A stretch of DNA of 64,000 bases from Tropicibacter alexandrii (lineage in GTDB: Bacteria > Pseudomonadota > Alphaproteobacteria > Rhodobacterales > Rhodobacteraceae), in NCBI RefSeq assembly GCF_003667315.2, contig NZ_RCTZ02000020.1, positions 1 to 64,000 of the forward strand, given 5' to 3'. Under the pieces are notes generated by a model. The model had not been told where the DNA came from. It worked only from the letters and a program-made list of their open reading frames with translations, and did no database searches. Each line of letters opens with the position of its first letter. The stretch's first letter is position 1. Position numbers and translations under genes: made by a program. Positions 33,685-43,002 of this stretch are shown here, piece by piece.

Positions 33685-34644
33685 TCAGTCGGCCTTCAGC
33701 TTGGCCGGGACATCCATGCCCTGTTCCTCGAACCAGCGCAGCGCGCCGGGATGCAGCGGCACGGTGCCGTAATCCAGCGTCATCTGCGCCAGATCGGCGC
33801 CTTTGAGGCTGGCCATGGCATTGGCCTGTGCCGAGTCGTCGGCCATGATCGCCGCGACGATCTGGTAGGCGGTTTCGTCATCCATGCTGGCGGGGGCAGC
33901 GACGCCGACGCCAAAGGCCCATGTGCTGTAGGCGGGAATTCCGTCAGCCGCGCCTTCGGGGATTTCGACGACCGAGATGTCGGGCATGTCGCTGCGCAGC
34001 TTGTCGGCCTGCTCGGGCGACAGGCCCAGCACCTTGATGTCGGTCGCCACGGCGATGTCCATGGTCGAGCCGTCCAGTTTTGTCCCCGAGCCGGATTTGA
34101 CGTAGCCCGCCACGCGGTTGTCCTTGATCGCGCCGACGATGTCGGTGGTCGAGCCGCGCACATAGTCGGCGGACAGGCCGAGCGTGGCGAACACCGCCTC
34201 GGTCGTGGCCTCGGTCGAGCCGCCCTTGATGCCGGGGTTGAACCGCTTGCCCGCCAGATCGGCGAGGCTTTCGGCACCGCTATCGGCGCGCACGATGACG
34301 TTTTGCGGCGCGTTGGTGTAGACCCAGAGCAGGCGCAGGTCCTGCGGGTTGCCGTCAAAGGCATTGGTCCCCGCCACCGCATGTTGCACGGCATTGGTCG
34401 TCACCAGCCCGAGGTCGATCTGTCCGCGCGCCATGCGGCGGATGTTGTCGAGCGTCGCGCCGGTCTCGACGACCGAGGCCTTCAGCCCCTCGACATTCTC
34501 GTTGATGAGCTGGCCGACGGCGACGAAATAGCCGTAATGGCTGGACGAGGCCGAGGTCGAGCCGATCAGCAGGTCTGTTTCCTGCGCGGCCAGCGGCGAA
34601 GCGAGAAGGGTCGCGCCCAAAAGCGCGGCGAGCGTATGTTTCAT
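33685..34644 (-). CDS. TRAP transporter TAXI family solute-binding protein
   Basis: A 319-residue periplasmic protein with a signal peptide (residues 1-20, ending PLAAQ). The mature N-terminus, IGSTSASSSHYGYFVAVGQLINE, carries the family's S/T-rich ligand strand, and GKRFNPGIKGGSTEATTEAV is also typical. Start at 34644 has a GGGAGGA site; the open frame upstream enters the LysR promoter. First gene of the TRAP/AtuA operon, divergent from a LysR regulator. Confidence 0.94.
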   Translation of the reverse strand: MKHTLAALLGATLLASPLAAQETDLLIGSTSASSSHYGYFVAVGQLINENVEGLKASVVETGATLDNIRRMARGQIDLGLVTTNAVQHAVAGTNAFDGNPQDLRLLWVYTNAPQNVIVRADSGAESLADLAGKRFNPGIKGGSTEATTEAVFATLGLSADYVRGSTTDIVGAIKDNRVAGYVKSGSGTKLDGSTMDIAVATDIKVLGLSPEQADKLRSDMPDISVVEIPEGAADGIPAYSTWAFGVGVAAPASMDDETAYQIVAAIMADDSAQANAMASLKGADLAQMTLDYGTVPLHPGALRWFEEQGMDVPAKLKAD

Positions 34645-34700
34645 GGTGTCCTCCCTGACATGTCCTTGCGGATCGCGACCATGGTGCGCCATGGCGTCTG

Positions 34701-34735
34701 TTGCGAAAATAGACAATGTCTGCATAATTGATGCA
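34701..34735 (+). promoter_or_regulatory. LysR promoter and nested operator palindromes, leaderless start
   Basis: TTGCGA (34701-34706), a 16-base spacer and CATAAT (34723-34728, five of six matches to TATAAT) would place the transcript start at about 34735, exactly the first base of the LysR ATG. Two perfect palindromes overlie this: AGACA-A-TGTCT (34711-34721) and TGCAT-AATTG-ATGCA (34721-34735). Confidence 0.5.
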
Positions 34736-35661
34736 TGAATCGCAATAATATATCTCTGGCGGATTATCACGCCATTCTTGTCCTCAAGCAGACCGGCACG
34801 TTCCGCAGCGCCGCCGAGGCGCTGAAGCTGTCGCCCTCTGCGCTGTCGCGGCAGGTCTCGGCGCTGGAGACGCGGCTGGGCACGCGGCTGTTCGACCGGG
34901 ATACGCGCAACGTCGCCCTAACCGCCAGCGGCGCGGTGCTGGCCGGGATCGCCGAGCGCATGGTCAACACCGCCGAGGACGCGCAGGCCGAATTCGACGC
35001 GCATCTGTCGGCGCGGCGCGGGCATCTGACGATTGCGGGCCTGCCCTCTGTCACCGCCGCGCTGCTGCCGGGCATCCTGCGCCGCTTCGCCGTGGCCCAT
35101 CCCGAAATCGACCTGAAGATCATCGACGCCCTGTCCGACAGCGTGATCGACGTGGTCGAATCCGGGCGGGCCGAGATCGGGTTCACCGCCGGGACCGGGT
35201 CGGCGCGGTCGCGGCTGGCCTTCCAGCCGGTCACCGAGGACGCGTTTCTGGCAATCGGCGCGGCGGATGGTCCGCTGGCCGAGGACCGGGCCTATGACTG
35301 GGCCGAACTGGTCGAGATGCCGTTCATCGCCATGGCACGGGGCACGTCGGTGCGCGAGCTTCTGGACAGCGCCTGCCTGCGGCTGGGCCGTCCGCTGTCG
35401 CCGCGCTTCGAGGTGGCGCATCTGGCCACGGCGGGTGCCTTCGTGGCGGCGGGGCTGGGCGTGACCGCGCTGCCCGAACTGGCGCTTGCGGTCTTGCCCT
35501 CGGATCGGCTTGTCCGGCGCGAAATCCGCGACTTCGGCATCCGGCGCCGGATCGGGCTGGTGCGGCAACCGGGGCGGTCGCTGTCCCCGGCGGCCACGGC
35601 CTTCATGGAGGTGCTGACCCGCACGGCGCCGCGCCGGGCCGACCATCCCGCAACGCACTGA
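34735..35661 (+). CDS. LysR family transcriptional regulator
   Basis: A 308-residue regulator with the N-terminal winged helix (residues about 8-66; FRSAAEALKLSPSALSRQVSALETRLG) and a two-lobe periplasmic-binding-type effector domain. No Shine-Dalgarno precedes the ATG, and the predicted promoter would start transcription at the ATG itself. It probably regulates the divergent TRAP/AtuA operon in response to the transported compound. The sequence motif before the HTH (ISLADYHAILVLKQTGTF) fits the normal N-terminus, so a later start is unlikely. Confidence 0.93.
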   Translation: MNRNNISLADYHAILVLKQTGTFRSAAEALKLSPSALSRQVSALETRLGTRLFDRDTRNVALTASGAVLAGIAERMVNTAEDAQAEFDAHLSARRGHLTIAGLPSVTAALLPGILRRFAVAHPEIDLKIIDALSDSVIDVVESGRAEIGFTAGTGSARSRLAFQPVTEDAFLAIGAADGPLAEDRAYDWAELVEMPFIAMARGTSVRELLDSACLRLGRPLSPRFEVAHLATAGAFVAAGLGVTALPELALAVLPSDRLVRREIRDFGIRRRIGLVRQPGRSLSPAATAFMEVLTRTAPRRADHPATH

Positions 35662-35965
35662 GCCCACCGGCACGGTGCAGCCCTTGGGGTCACACCCCGG
35701 CCACAGGTGGGCCGACAGGTCACAAACGCCTTGTCAGAGCCTATTGCCCAAGATCAAACTGGCAAAACGGTCATCAAGAGGGGTTGCAGCCCCGTCATCC
35801 AACCTGTCCGAATGACGGGTTTGGATGGAAACGCAGTTGCGACATGAGTTGCAACGTAAATTGCAGCAAATCAAAAATTGACAACAACCCATGAATCGGG
35901 GATGAAAGAGCAGGCGATATTCGCCTGAAGGGCCGGAGGGGCCCTTGGTTCCAGGGAGGAATTAC
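35662..35965 (+). promoter_or_regulatory. promoter and structured leader of the xylose/fructose-type operon
   Basis: No gene. CCCGTCAT/ATGACGGG (35791-35819) is a hairpin that may end the LysR transcript. GTTGCAAC (35848-35855) and nearby TTGC-containing repeats are operator candidates. A TTGACA lies at 35878-35883. The leader then has two consecutive hairpins: CAGGCGA-TAT-TCGCCTG (35911-35927) and AAGGGCC-GGAGG-GGCCCTT (35928-35946), the second presenting a GGAGG loop just before the real ribosome site. Confidence 0.55.
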
Positions 35966-36988
35966 ATGAAAAAGACGATCCTGTTCGCGAGTGTCGCGAT
36001 CGCAACTCTGGCAACGTCCGTTGCCGCCGAAGATCTGAAGGTCTGCGTCAGCTGGTCGAACTTCCGCGAAGAGCGCTGGAAGACGGACGAGGCCGCCATC
36101 AAGGGCGCGCTGGATGCGGCCAATGCAGAATACATCTCGGCTGACGCGCAGACCTCGGCGACCAAGCAGCTGGCCGATATCGAAGGCATGATCACCCAAG
36201 GGTGCAACTCGCTGATCATTCTGGCGCAGGACTCCGCCTCGATCGGGCCGGCTCTGGATGCGGCCGAGGATGCGGGCATCCCCGTGGTTGGCTATGACCG
36301 GATGATCGACGATCCCCGCGCCTATTACCTGACCTTCGACAACGTCGAGGTTGGTCGCATGCAGGCGCGCGAAGTCCTCAAGGCCCAGCCGAAGGGCCGC
36401 TATGTCATGATCAAGGGCTCGCCCGTCGATCCGAACGCAGACTTCCTGCGCGGCGGTCAGCAAGAAGTCCTGCAGGCGGCCATCGACGCCGGTGACATCG
36501 AGATCGTGGGCGAGTCCTACACTGATGACTGGCAGCCCGCCAACGCGCAGAAGAACATGGAGCAGATCCTGACCCAGACCAACAACGGCGTCGATGCGGT
36601 CGTGGCCTCCAACGACGGCACCGCCGGTGGTGTGGTCGCGGCGCTGACCGCGCAGGGCATGGAAGGTATCCCGGTCTCCGGTCAGGATGGCGACATGGCC
36701 GCGCTGAACCGCGTGGCTCTGGGCACCCAGACCGTGTCGGTGTGGAAGGACAGCCGTGCGCTTGGCAAGGCAGCGGGCGAGATCGCCGTGGCGCTGGCCT
36801 CTGGCACCGCGATGGCCGATGTCGAGGGCGCGGGCACCTTTACCTCGCCCAGCGGCAAGACCCTGACCGCCACCCTGCTGGCCCCGCAGCCGATCACCAA
36901 GGACAATCTGAACCTCGTGCTCGAAGCCGGTTGGATCTCCAAGGAGGCCCTCTGCGCTGGCGTTTCCGGCGTAGCCGTCTGCGAGTAA
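35966..36988 (+). CDS. sugar ABC transporter substrate-binding protein (XylF/FrcB-like)
   Basis: A 340-residue periplasmic protein; signal peptide residues 1-21 ending SVAAE. The sequence VSWSNFREERWKTDEAAI, then NSLIILAQDS and PVVGYDRMI, is characteristic of xylose-binding XylF and close relatives. Ribosome site GGGAGGAAT before ATG 35966. Its 3' gap to the permease gene holds a 12-bp hairpin that may stabilise the transcript. Confidence 0.93.
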   Translation: MKKTILFASVAIATLATSVAAEDLKVCVSWSNFREERWKTDEAAIKGALDAANAEYISADAQTSATKQLADIEGMITQGCNSLIILAQDSASIGPALDAAEDAGIPVVGYDRMIDDPRAYYLTFDNVEVGRMQAREVLKAQPKGRYVMIKGSPVDPNADFLRGGQQEVLQAAIDAGDIEIVGESYTDDWQPANAQKNMEQILTQTNNGVDAVVASNDGTAGGVVAALTAQGMEGIPVSGQDGDMAALNRVALGTQTVSVWKDSRALGKAAGEIAVALASGTAMADVEGAGTFTSPSGKTLTATLLAPQPITKDNLNLVLEAGWISKEALCAGVSGVAVCE

Positions 36989-37010
36989 CCGTCTCGTCAC
37001 GATGACAGCG

Positions 37011-37039
37011 ACGATGCCCGGGTGTGTCCCGGGCATCGT
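37011..37039 (+). terminator. 12-bp perfect hairpin between binding-protein and permease genes
   Basis: ACGATGCCCGGG and CCCGGGCATCGT arms flank TGTGT. There is no T-run, so a role in 3'-end protection of the binding-protein mRNA, with partial read-through to the permease, is more likely than full termination. Confidence 0.55.
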
Positions 37040-37092
37040 TCAAAGGGAGAACGGGCGCGGGGCCAAGGCCACGCCCGAGGGAGGATTCATAA

Positions 37093-38394
37093 ATGACTGA
37101 CACCGCGCAGGCACCGGGCCACTCGGCGACGAAGCGCAGCCTGATCGACGTGCTGGAACTGGATATCCGGCTGCTCGGGATGCTGGTTGCCTTCTTCGCG
37201 ATTGCCGTGATCTTTACCATCTGGACGGGCGGGACGTTCCTGATCCCGCGCAACATCTTCAACATCACCGTGCAGACGGTGCCCGTTGCGATCATGGCCT
37301 GCGGCATGGTCTTCGTGATCGTCTCCCGTCACATCGACCTGTCCGTCGGTTCCATGCTGGCGATGTGCTCGGCCGTGATGGCGATGATGCAGGCCTATTG
37401 GCTGCCGTCGCTGCTTGGCCTTGAATACGGCAATCCGCTGATCCTGATCCTGACGATCCTGATCGGTCTTGGCGCGGGCACCTTGATGGGGGCGGCGACC
37501 GGCTGGCTCGTCGGCTATCAGGGCATCCCCTCGTTCATCGTGACGCTGGGCGGGCTGTTCATCTGGCGCAACGTGAACTGGTTCACCACCAATGGCCAAT
37601 CCGTTTCGCTGACCGATCCGAACCTGCTGATGTTCGGCGGCACCGAAGGCGTCCTTGGCGCGCCGGTCAGCTACGCCTTGGGGGTTGCGGCCTCCGTCGT
37701 TGCGGTGCTGGTCATCCTCGCCGCCCGCAAGAACAAGGTCGGCCATGGCTTCACCGTCAAGCCGATGTGGGCCGAGACCGCCATGATGGCGGTGATCGTG
37801 GCCGCGATCATGATGTTCGTCACATGGCTGTCGCGCTACCCCATCCCGCCATCGAAGCTGCGCCGCATGTTCGAGGCGCGCGGCGAGACCGTGCCCGAGG
37901 GCTACACCGCCATGCATGGCCTGCCGATTTCGGTGCTGATCCTGATCCTCGTGGCGGTCGTCATGACCGTCGTGGCCCGCAAGACCCGGTTTGGCCGCTA
38001 CATCTTTGCGGCGGGCGGTAACCCGGATGCGGCCGAGCTGTCCGGCATCAACACCCGCCTGCTGAACGTCAAGATCTTTGCGCTGATGGGCTTTCTGTGC
38101 GGCCTCGCGGCCTTGATCGCGCAGGCCCGCCTGCAAAGCCACGGCAACGATATCGGCATGCTCGAAGAGTTGCGCGTGATCGCTGCGGCGGTCATCGGCG
38201 GCACGGCGCTTTCGGGCGGCGTGGGCACGATCTACGGCGCCGTGCTGGGCGCGCTGATCATGCAAAGCCTGCAATCGGGCATGGCGATGGTCGGGGTCGA
38301 CACGCCGTTTCAGAACATCATCGTGGGCCTCGTGCTGATCATCGCCGTCTGGGTCGACATCATCTATCGCAAGCGCATGGGGATCACGAAATGA
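37093..38394 (+). CDS. sugar ABC transporter permease (XylH-like)
   Basis: A 433-residue permease, longer than the usual 320-residue RbsC type and in the range of XylH. It has the [14 protein letters not shown] motif, [16 protein letters not shown] and [13 protein letters not shown]. About twelve hydrophobic segments, with a cytoplasmic insert around [14 protein letters not shown]. Start 37093 follows GAGGGAGG. Its stop overlaps the ATPase start by ATGA. Confidence 0.93.
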   Translation: MTDTAQAPGHSATKRSLIDVLELDIRLLGMLVAFFAIAVIFTIWTGGTFLIPRNIFNITVQTVPVAIMACGMVFVIVSRHIDLSVGSMLAMCSAVMAMMQAYWLPSLLGLEYGNPLILILTILIGLGAGTLMGAATGWLVGYQGIPSFIVTLGGLFIWRNVNWFTTNGQSVSLTDPNLLMFGGTEGVLGAPVSYALGVAASVVAVLVILAARKNKVGHGFTVKPMWAETAMMAVIVAAIMMFVTWLSRYPIPPSKLRRMFEARGETVPEGYTAMHGLPISVLILILVAVVMTVVARKTRFGRYIFAAGGNPDAAELSGINTRLLNVKIFALMGFLCGLAALIAQARLQSHGNDIGMLEELRVIAAAVIGGTALSGGVGTIYGAVLGALIMQSLQSGMAMVGVDTPFQNIIVGLVLIIAVWVDIIYRKRMGITK

Positions 38395-39152
38395 ACCGCA
38401 ACGGACAGACACCCCTCGTCGAGATGAAGGACGTCTCGATCTCTTTCGGTGGCATCAAGGCGGTGGACCACGTGTCCATCGACCTCTACCCGGGCGAAGT
38501 CGTGGGCCTGCTGGGCCATAATGGCGCGGGCAAGTCGACGCTGATCAAGATCCTGTCGGGCGCCTACCAGATGGACGCCGGCGAGATCCGCATCAACGGC
38601 AAGAAAGCCACGATCGAGAACCCGCGCGACGCCCGCGCCCACAATATCGAGACGATCTACCAGACGCTGGCGCTGGCCGACAATCTCGATGCGGCGTCGA
38701 ACCTGTTCCTCGGGCGCGAACTGGTGAAGAACGGGCTGGTCGACGATGCCAAGATGGAGGCGGAGACCCGCAAGATCATGGGTCGGCTCAATCCCAACTT
38801 CAAGAAGTTCAACGTGCCGGTCTCGGCGCTGTCGGGCGGTCAGCGCCAATCCGTCGCCATCGCCCGCGCGGTGTATTTCAACGCCCGCATCCTGATCATG
38901 GACGAACCCACCGCCGCGCTGGGTCCGCATGAGACGCAGATGGTGGCGGAACTGATCAGCGAGTTGAAGGCGCAGGGCCTTGGCATCTTCCTGATCGAAC
39001 ATGACATCCACAACGTGATGAAGCTGTGCGACCGCGCCAGCGTCATGAAGAATGGCGAATTGGTGGGCACGGTGAACGTGGACGAGGTGACGGATGACGA
39101 CATTCTCGGCATGATCATCCTCGGCAAGAAACCGGCGCATCTGGCGGCGTGA
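38391..39152 (+). CDS. sugar ABC transporter ATP-binding protein, single domain (XylG/FrcA-like)
   Basis: A 253-residue ATPase with Walker [10 protein letters not shown], signature LSGGQRQSV and Walker B LIMDEP. It has one nucleotide-binding domain, unlike E. coli XylG or RbsA with two, and so resembles FrcA of the rhizobial fructose importer. It would act as a homodimer. The stop overlaps the next gene's start (TGATG), tying the transporter to the FG-GAP gene. Confidence 0.93.
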   Translation: MNRNGQTPLVEMKDVSISFGGIKAVDHVSIDLYPGEVVGLLGHNGAGKSTLIKILSGAYQMDAGEIRINGKKATIENPRDARAHNIETIYQTLALADNLDAASNLFLGRELVKNGLVDDAKMEAETRKIMGRLNPNFKKFNVPVSALSGGQRQSVAIARAVYFNARILIMDEPTAALGPHETQMVAELISELKAQGLGIFLIEHDIHNVMKLCDRASVMKNGELVGTVNVDEVTDDDILGMIILGKKPAHLAA

Positions 39153-40678
39153 TGTCGCGTCTGCTGGCAGTTCTGCTGACCTTTCACATGCTTGGCACGG
39201 GCGGCAGCGCCCGGGCCGATGTGGCCTTTGCCCCGGTGTCCTTGCCCGTCGCGCATGAATATTCCGGCGGTTGGACGCATTTCGTCGGCGGCGGGGTGGC
39301 GGTGTTCGACTGTGACGGCGACGCCCGGCCCGACCTGTTCGCCGCCGGGGGCAGCGCGCCCGCGCTGCTGCTGCGCAACACCTCGGATGAGGGCGCGGTG
39401 TCCTTCGAGACCGCCGCTTTCCCGGAGATCGTGGAAACCACCGGCGCCTATCCCTTCGACGTGGATGGCGACGACCTGCTGGACCTCGTCGTTTTGCGCG
39501 CGGGCGAGAACCTGTTGCTGCGCGGCGACGGCACCTGCCAGTTCACCCCGGCCCCCGCCGCGTGGAATTTCGACGGCGGCACGGAATGGACCACCGCCTT
39601 TTCCGCCACATTCGAGGCGGGGCAGGACTGGCCGACCTTCGTCTTTGGCAATTACGTGGACGAGACCGACCCGGACGGCCCGTTCGAGGCCTGCGACGTC
39701 AATCACCTGATGCGCCCCGCGGGTCGCGCCTTTGGCCCGCGCCAGCCGCTGGAGCCGGGCTTTTGCGCGCTGTCCATGCTGATCTCTGACTGGAAACGCG
39801 ATGGGCGCCCCGAGTTGCGCATCTCGAACGACCGTCAATATTACGTCAGCAACGGGCGCGAGCAGATGTTCGCGCTGGACCCGCTGCGGGAATATACCGA
39901 GGCGGATGGCTGGCCCACGATGAAGCTTTGGGGGATGGGCATCGCCAGCCGGGACATCACAGGTGACGGTCTGCCCGAGGTGGCGCTGACCTCGATGGGG
40001 GATCAGCCGCTGATGCTGAACCGGGGGCAGGGCGTGATGGAGCCTGCGCCCTATGACATGGGCACCTATGCGACGACCCCTTACATGGGCGATGACGGTC
40101 GGCCCTCGACCGGCTGGCAGGCGCAATGGGGCGACGTGGACAATGACGGGCGCGACGATCTGTTCATCGCCAAGGGCAATGTCGACCAGATGCCCTCCAA
40201 CGCCATGGCCGATCCGAACAACCTGCTGATGCAGCAGACCGACGGGCGGTTCGTGGAGCGTGGCGATACGGCGGGGGTCGGGTCTGTGGCGCGGGCGCGC
40301 GGCGCGGCGCTGGTGGATTTCGACGGCGACGGGTTGCTGGACCTCGTGGTCAACAACCGGCGCGCGCCGCTGGAGGTCTGGCAAAACGTGACCGAGGGCG
40401 CGGGGCATTGGCTGGCCGTGGACCTGCGGCAGCCCGGGCCGAATACCCGCGCCATCGGCGCCTTCATCGAGGTGCGCAGCGGCGACAGGCTGCAAACGCG
40501 CGAGATCACCTCGGGCGGCGGTCATGCCTCGGGCACGCTGGGACCCGAGCATTTCGGGCTGGGTGCGGCCGAGCAGGCGGAGCTGCGCGTGATCTGGCCC
40601 GATGGGCAGACCGGCGACTGGCAGCGTGTCGCGGCCGATGCAAGCGTGCGGATCACCCGCACCGGAGGGGAGCCATGA
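39152..40678 (+). CDS. CRTAC1-type FG-GAP/VCBS and ASPIC/UnbV repeat protein
   Basis: A 508-residue exported protein (signal peptide about residues 1-22, ending ARA-D). It has at least five calcium-binding-like D-x-D/N-x-D-G repeats ([55 protein letters not shown]), indicating an integrin-like beta-propeller, and a C-terminal ASPIC/UnbV domain (about 440-505). Such proteins may bind carbohydrate or other proteins. It lies between the sugar-transporter ATPase and a di-heme enzyme with overlaps on both sides, so it probably works with the di-heme enzyme in the periplasm. Confidence 0.85.
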   Translation: MSRLLAVLLTFHMLGTGGSARADVAFAPVSLPVAHEYSGGWTHFVGGGVAVFDCDGDARPDLFAAGGSAPALLLRNTSDEGAVSFETAAFPEIVETTGAYPFDVDGDDLLDLVVLRAGENLLLRGDGTCQFTPAPAAWNFDGGTEWTTAFSATFEAGQDWPTFVFGNYVDETDPDGPFEACDVNHLMRPAGRAFGPRQPLEPGFCALSMLISDWKRDGRPELRISNDRQYYVSNGREQMFALDPLREYTEADGWPTMKLWGMGIASRDITGDGLPEVALTSMGDQPLMLNRGQGVMEPAPYDMGTYATTPYMGDDGRPSTGWQAQWGDVDNDGRDDLFIAKGNVDQMPSNAMADPNNLLMQQTDGRFVERGDTAGVGSVARARGAALVDFDGDGLLDLVVNNRRAPLEVWQNVTEGAGHWLAVDLRQPGPNTRAIGAFIEVRSGDRLQTREITSGGGHASGTLGPEHFGLGAAEQAELRVIWPDGQTGDWQRVAADASVRITRTGGEP

Positions 40679-41991
40679 AACACCTTGTCCTGCTTGCGGT
40701 TCTGGCCGCGCCGCTGGCGGCGCAGGATCTGCCGCCGCCGCTGACGGATGCGGATTTCCCAGAGCATCCGGCCGAAGAGGTCGCGCTGGGGCAATTGCTG
40801 TTCTGGGATGCGGAGCTGTCGGGCAACCGCAACATTTCCTGCGCCACCTGCCACCACCCGCGCTTTGGCACCTCGGACGGGCTGTCGCTGGGCATGGGCG
40901 AGGGCGGCACCGGCCTTGGCCCCGACCGCCGCGCCGACCCGTCGAACCTGCCCGAACAGCGCATCCCGCGCAACGCCCCGGCGCTGTGGAACGTGGGGGC
41001 GGAGGGCTTTACCGTGATGTTTCACGATGGCCGGATCGAGCGCGATCCGACCCGCCCGACCGGCTTTCGCACCCCGCTGGAGGATGACATGGTGGCGGGT
41101 TTCGCCTCGCTTCTGTCGGCCCAGACCATGTTCCCGGTGCTGTCCCCGGACGAGATGGCCGGGCATTACCAAGAGAACGAGATCTCGCGGCTGGTGCGGC
41201 AAGGGCGGCTGACCGGGGAGGATGGCGCATGGGCGGCGATCTCTGCGCGCATCGCGGCCATTCCCGAGTATCAAGAGCGGTTCGAACGGGTCTACCCGGA
41301 GGTGGCGCAGGGGCGGGCGCTGAATTTCACCGATATCTCCAATGCCATCGCCGCCTATATGACCTTCGATTTCCGGTCCGACACGAGCCCCTTCGATGCG
41401 GCCCTGCGCGCCGAGGCTCCCTTGCCGCCGGAGGCACAGGCCGGGGCGCTTTTGTTCTACGGAGAGGCGGGCTGCGCGACCTGCCATTCCGGCCCGCTGC
41501 TGACGGATATGCGGTTTCATGCCATGGGTGACGCGCAGATCGGTCCGGGCAAGAGCGAGCGCTTTGAAAGCCACCAGCGCGACACCGGGCGGATGCGCGT
41601 GACGGGACGCGCGGAGGATGCCTATGCCTTTCGGACGCCGTCGCTGCGCAACGTGACGTTGACCGCGCCCTATGGCCATGCGGGGGCGGTGCGCGACCTG
41701 CGGGCCTATCTGGCGCAGCATGGCTCGGGTGGGGAGGCGCTGGCGCAGTACGATCTGGGCGACGCGGTGCTGGTGCCGCTGGAGGGGCCGAAACCCGATC
41801 TGGCACCGGGCGCCGACGGGGCGGATTTCACGGCCATCGCTGCGGCCTCGCAGATGCGCGGGGCGCTGGACCCTGATGATCTGGACGCGCTGGTCGCGTT
41901 TCTGTCGACGCTGGAGGACCCGGTGGCGCGCGCCGGGGGCCGTATGGGCATCCCCGCCTCGGTGCCGTCCGGCTTGCCCGTGGAACGGTGA
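40675..41991 (+). CDS. di-heme cytochrome c peroxidase / MauG family protein
   Basis: A 438-residue periplasmic protein with a signal peptide ending LAA-QD. Two heme-binding motifs are present: C56-x-x-C59-H60 and C267-x-x-C270-H271. The fold places it with bacterial cytochrome c peroxidases and the MauG/MbnH enzymes that modify tryptophan side chains in partner proteins. Which of the two activities applies cannot be said from the sequence. Its gene overlaps the FG-GAP gene by ATGA. Confidence 0.9.
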   Translation: MKHLVLLAVLAAPLAAQDLPPPLTDADFPEHPAEEVALGQLLFWDAELSGNRNISCATCHHPRFGTSDGLSLGMGEGGTGLGPDRRADPSNLPEQRIPRNAPALWNVGAEGFTVMFHDGRIERDPTRPTGFRTPLEDDMVAGFASLLSAQTMFPVLSPDEMAGHYQENEISRLVRQGRLTGEDGAWAAISARIAAIPEYQERFERVYPEVAQGRALNFTDISNAIAAYMTFDFRSDTSPFDAALRAEAPLPPEAQAGALLFYGEAGCATCHSGPLLTDMRFHAMGDAQIGPGKSERFESHQRDTGRMRVTGRAEDAYAFRTPSLRNVTLTAPYGHAGAVRDLRAYLAQHGSGGEALAQYDLGDAVLVPLEGPKPDLAPGADGADFTAIAAASQMRGALDPDDLDALVAFLSTLEDPVARAGGRMGIPASVPSGLPVER

Positions 41992-41999
41992 CCCAGCCG

Positions 42000-42881
42000 C
42001 TAGGGCCGGGCCGTGACGAAGGGGATGCGCGGTTCCGTGTCGTCCTTTTGCAACCGCGCGGCCAAGGCCACCATCAACCCCTGTGCCAGGCACATGGGCG
42101 CGGCGAGCGAGCGTGAAAACGTGTATTCGTGCTCGGCCACGGTAAAGAGCAAGGCGGCGGGTTTGGCCAAGGGGGACAGGCTGCTGTCGGAAATCGCGAT
42201 GATCGGCACCGCGGCCTTGGACGCCTCTTCGACGATGTTGACCACCTCGTTGGCGTAGAACCGGAACGAGACCGCGATCAGCAGATCCTCCGATGTCATG
42301 GTGCGCGCGACATGGGTGGCCAGCCCACCGCTGGAATCCAGCAAGACGCAGGGGCGGCCCAGCATCGTCAGGATGTAGCGCAGCAGGATCACGATCGGCT
42401 CGGACCGAAGCTGCCCTGCAAGGTAGACCGTGCGCGCCTCTTCGATCATCTGGGCGGCCCGGCTGAAATCGGCGGCATCGACCTTGTCCAGCAGGTCTTG
42501 CAGCGATGCGATGTCGCGCACCACGAGGTCGCGCAGGACATTCAATTCGGATTCGCCGTCGCGCAGCGACAACTCGCCTTCGAGCGCCTTCTTGCGGGCC
42601 TCGAAGCCGGGGGCGGCGGTGGTCAACCGGCGCTGATACAGCGATTGCAAATCCTTGAAGCCCGAATATCCCAGACTCTGGGCGAAGCGCACGAAGCTTG
42701 ACGGGTGAATGCCGCATTGCTGGCCCATGGCGTTCACCGCCAACACCGCAACGTCGTTCGGATTCTGGGTCAGATACTCGGCAATCAGTTGATAGGTCTT
42801 GCTCATGCCGTCGAAACGTTCATGAATCAGGCGGATCAACGCCTCGTAATCTTCCGGTGGCTTCTGTTCCGCTCTGTCCAT
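42000..42881 (-). CDS. RpiR family transcriptional regulator (HTH and SIS domains)
   Basis: A 293-residue regulator with an N-terminal HTH_6 domain (residues about 20-95; CGIHPSSFVRFAQSLGYSG is the recognition region) and a C-terminal sugar isomerase-like SIS domain (VYLAGQLRSEP, DSSGGLATHV, VSFRFYANEVV). RpiR proteins sense phosphorylated sugars or inositol derivatives. Start 42881 with GAGGG five bases upstream; 16 extra upstream residues were excluded. A palindrome in its promoter recurs between iolG and iolD, pointing to control of the inositol genes and of itself. Confidence 0.93.
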   Translation of the reverse strand: MDRAEQKPPEDYEALIRLIHERFDGMSKTYQLIAEYLTQNPNDVAVLAVNAMGQQCGIHPSSFVRFAQSLGYSGFKDLQSLYQRRLTTAAPGFEARKKALEGELSLRDGESELNVLRDLVVRDIASLQDLLDKVDAADFSRAAQMIEEARTVYLAGQLRSEPIVILLRYILTMLGRPCVLLDSSGGLATHVARTMTSEDLLIAVSFRFYANEVVNIVEEASKAAVPIIAISDSSLSPLAKPAALLFTVAEHEYTFSRSLAAPMCLAQGLMVALAARLQKDDTEPRIPFVTARP

Positions 42882-42947
42882 CGATCCCTCGCAGCCTCGC
42901 AGGTTCCATATTGATTGGAACTCCGGCAAATTCTATTCCGTTTCGAG

Positions 42948-42960
42948 AATTTCTGCAATT
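42948..42960. promoter_or_regulatory. putative RpiR operator upstream of rpiR
   Basis: AATTTCTGCAATT, an imperfect palindrome closely related to the sites at 48346-48358 and 48390-48402, 67 bases before the rpiR start. Confidence 0.4.
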
Positions 42961-43002
42961 TTTGGTGTCGCCTTGTCTGGAAGCAGGGCGCGAAGCCCGG
43001 TG

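Noticed and set aside
31425-33806. 793-codon open frame on the plus strand
   Set aside because: Lies opposite the TRAP permease; the product is a low-complexity H/D/G/R-rich chain, a mirror of hydrophobic codons, not a protein.
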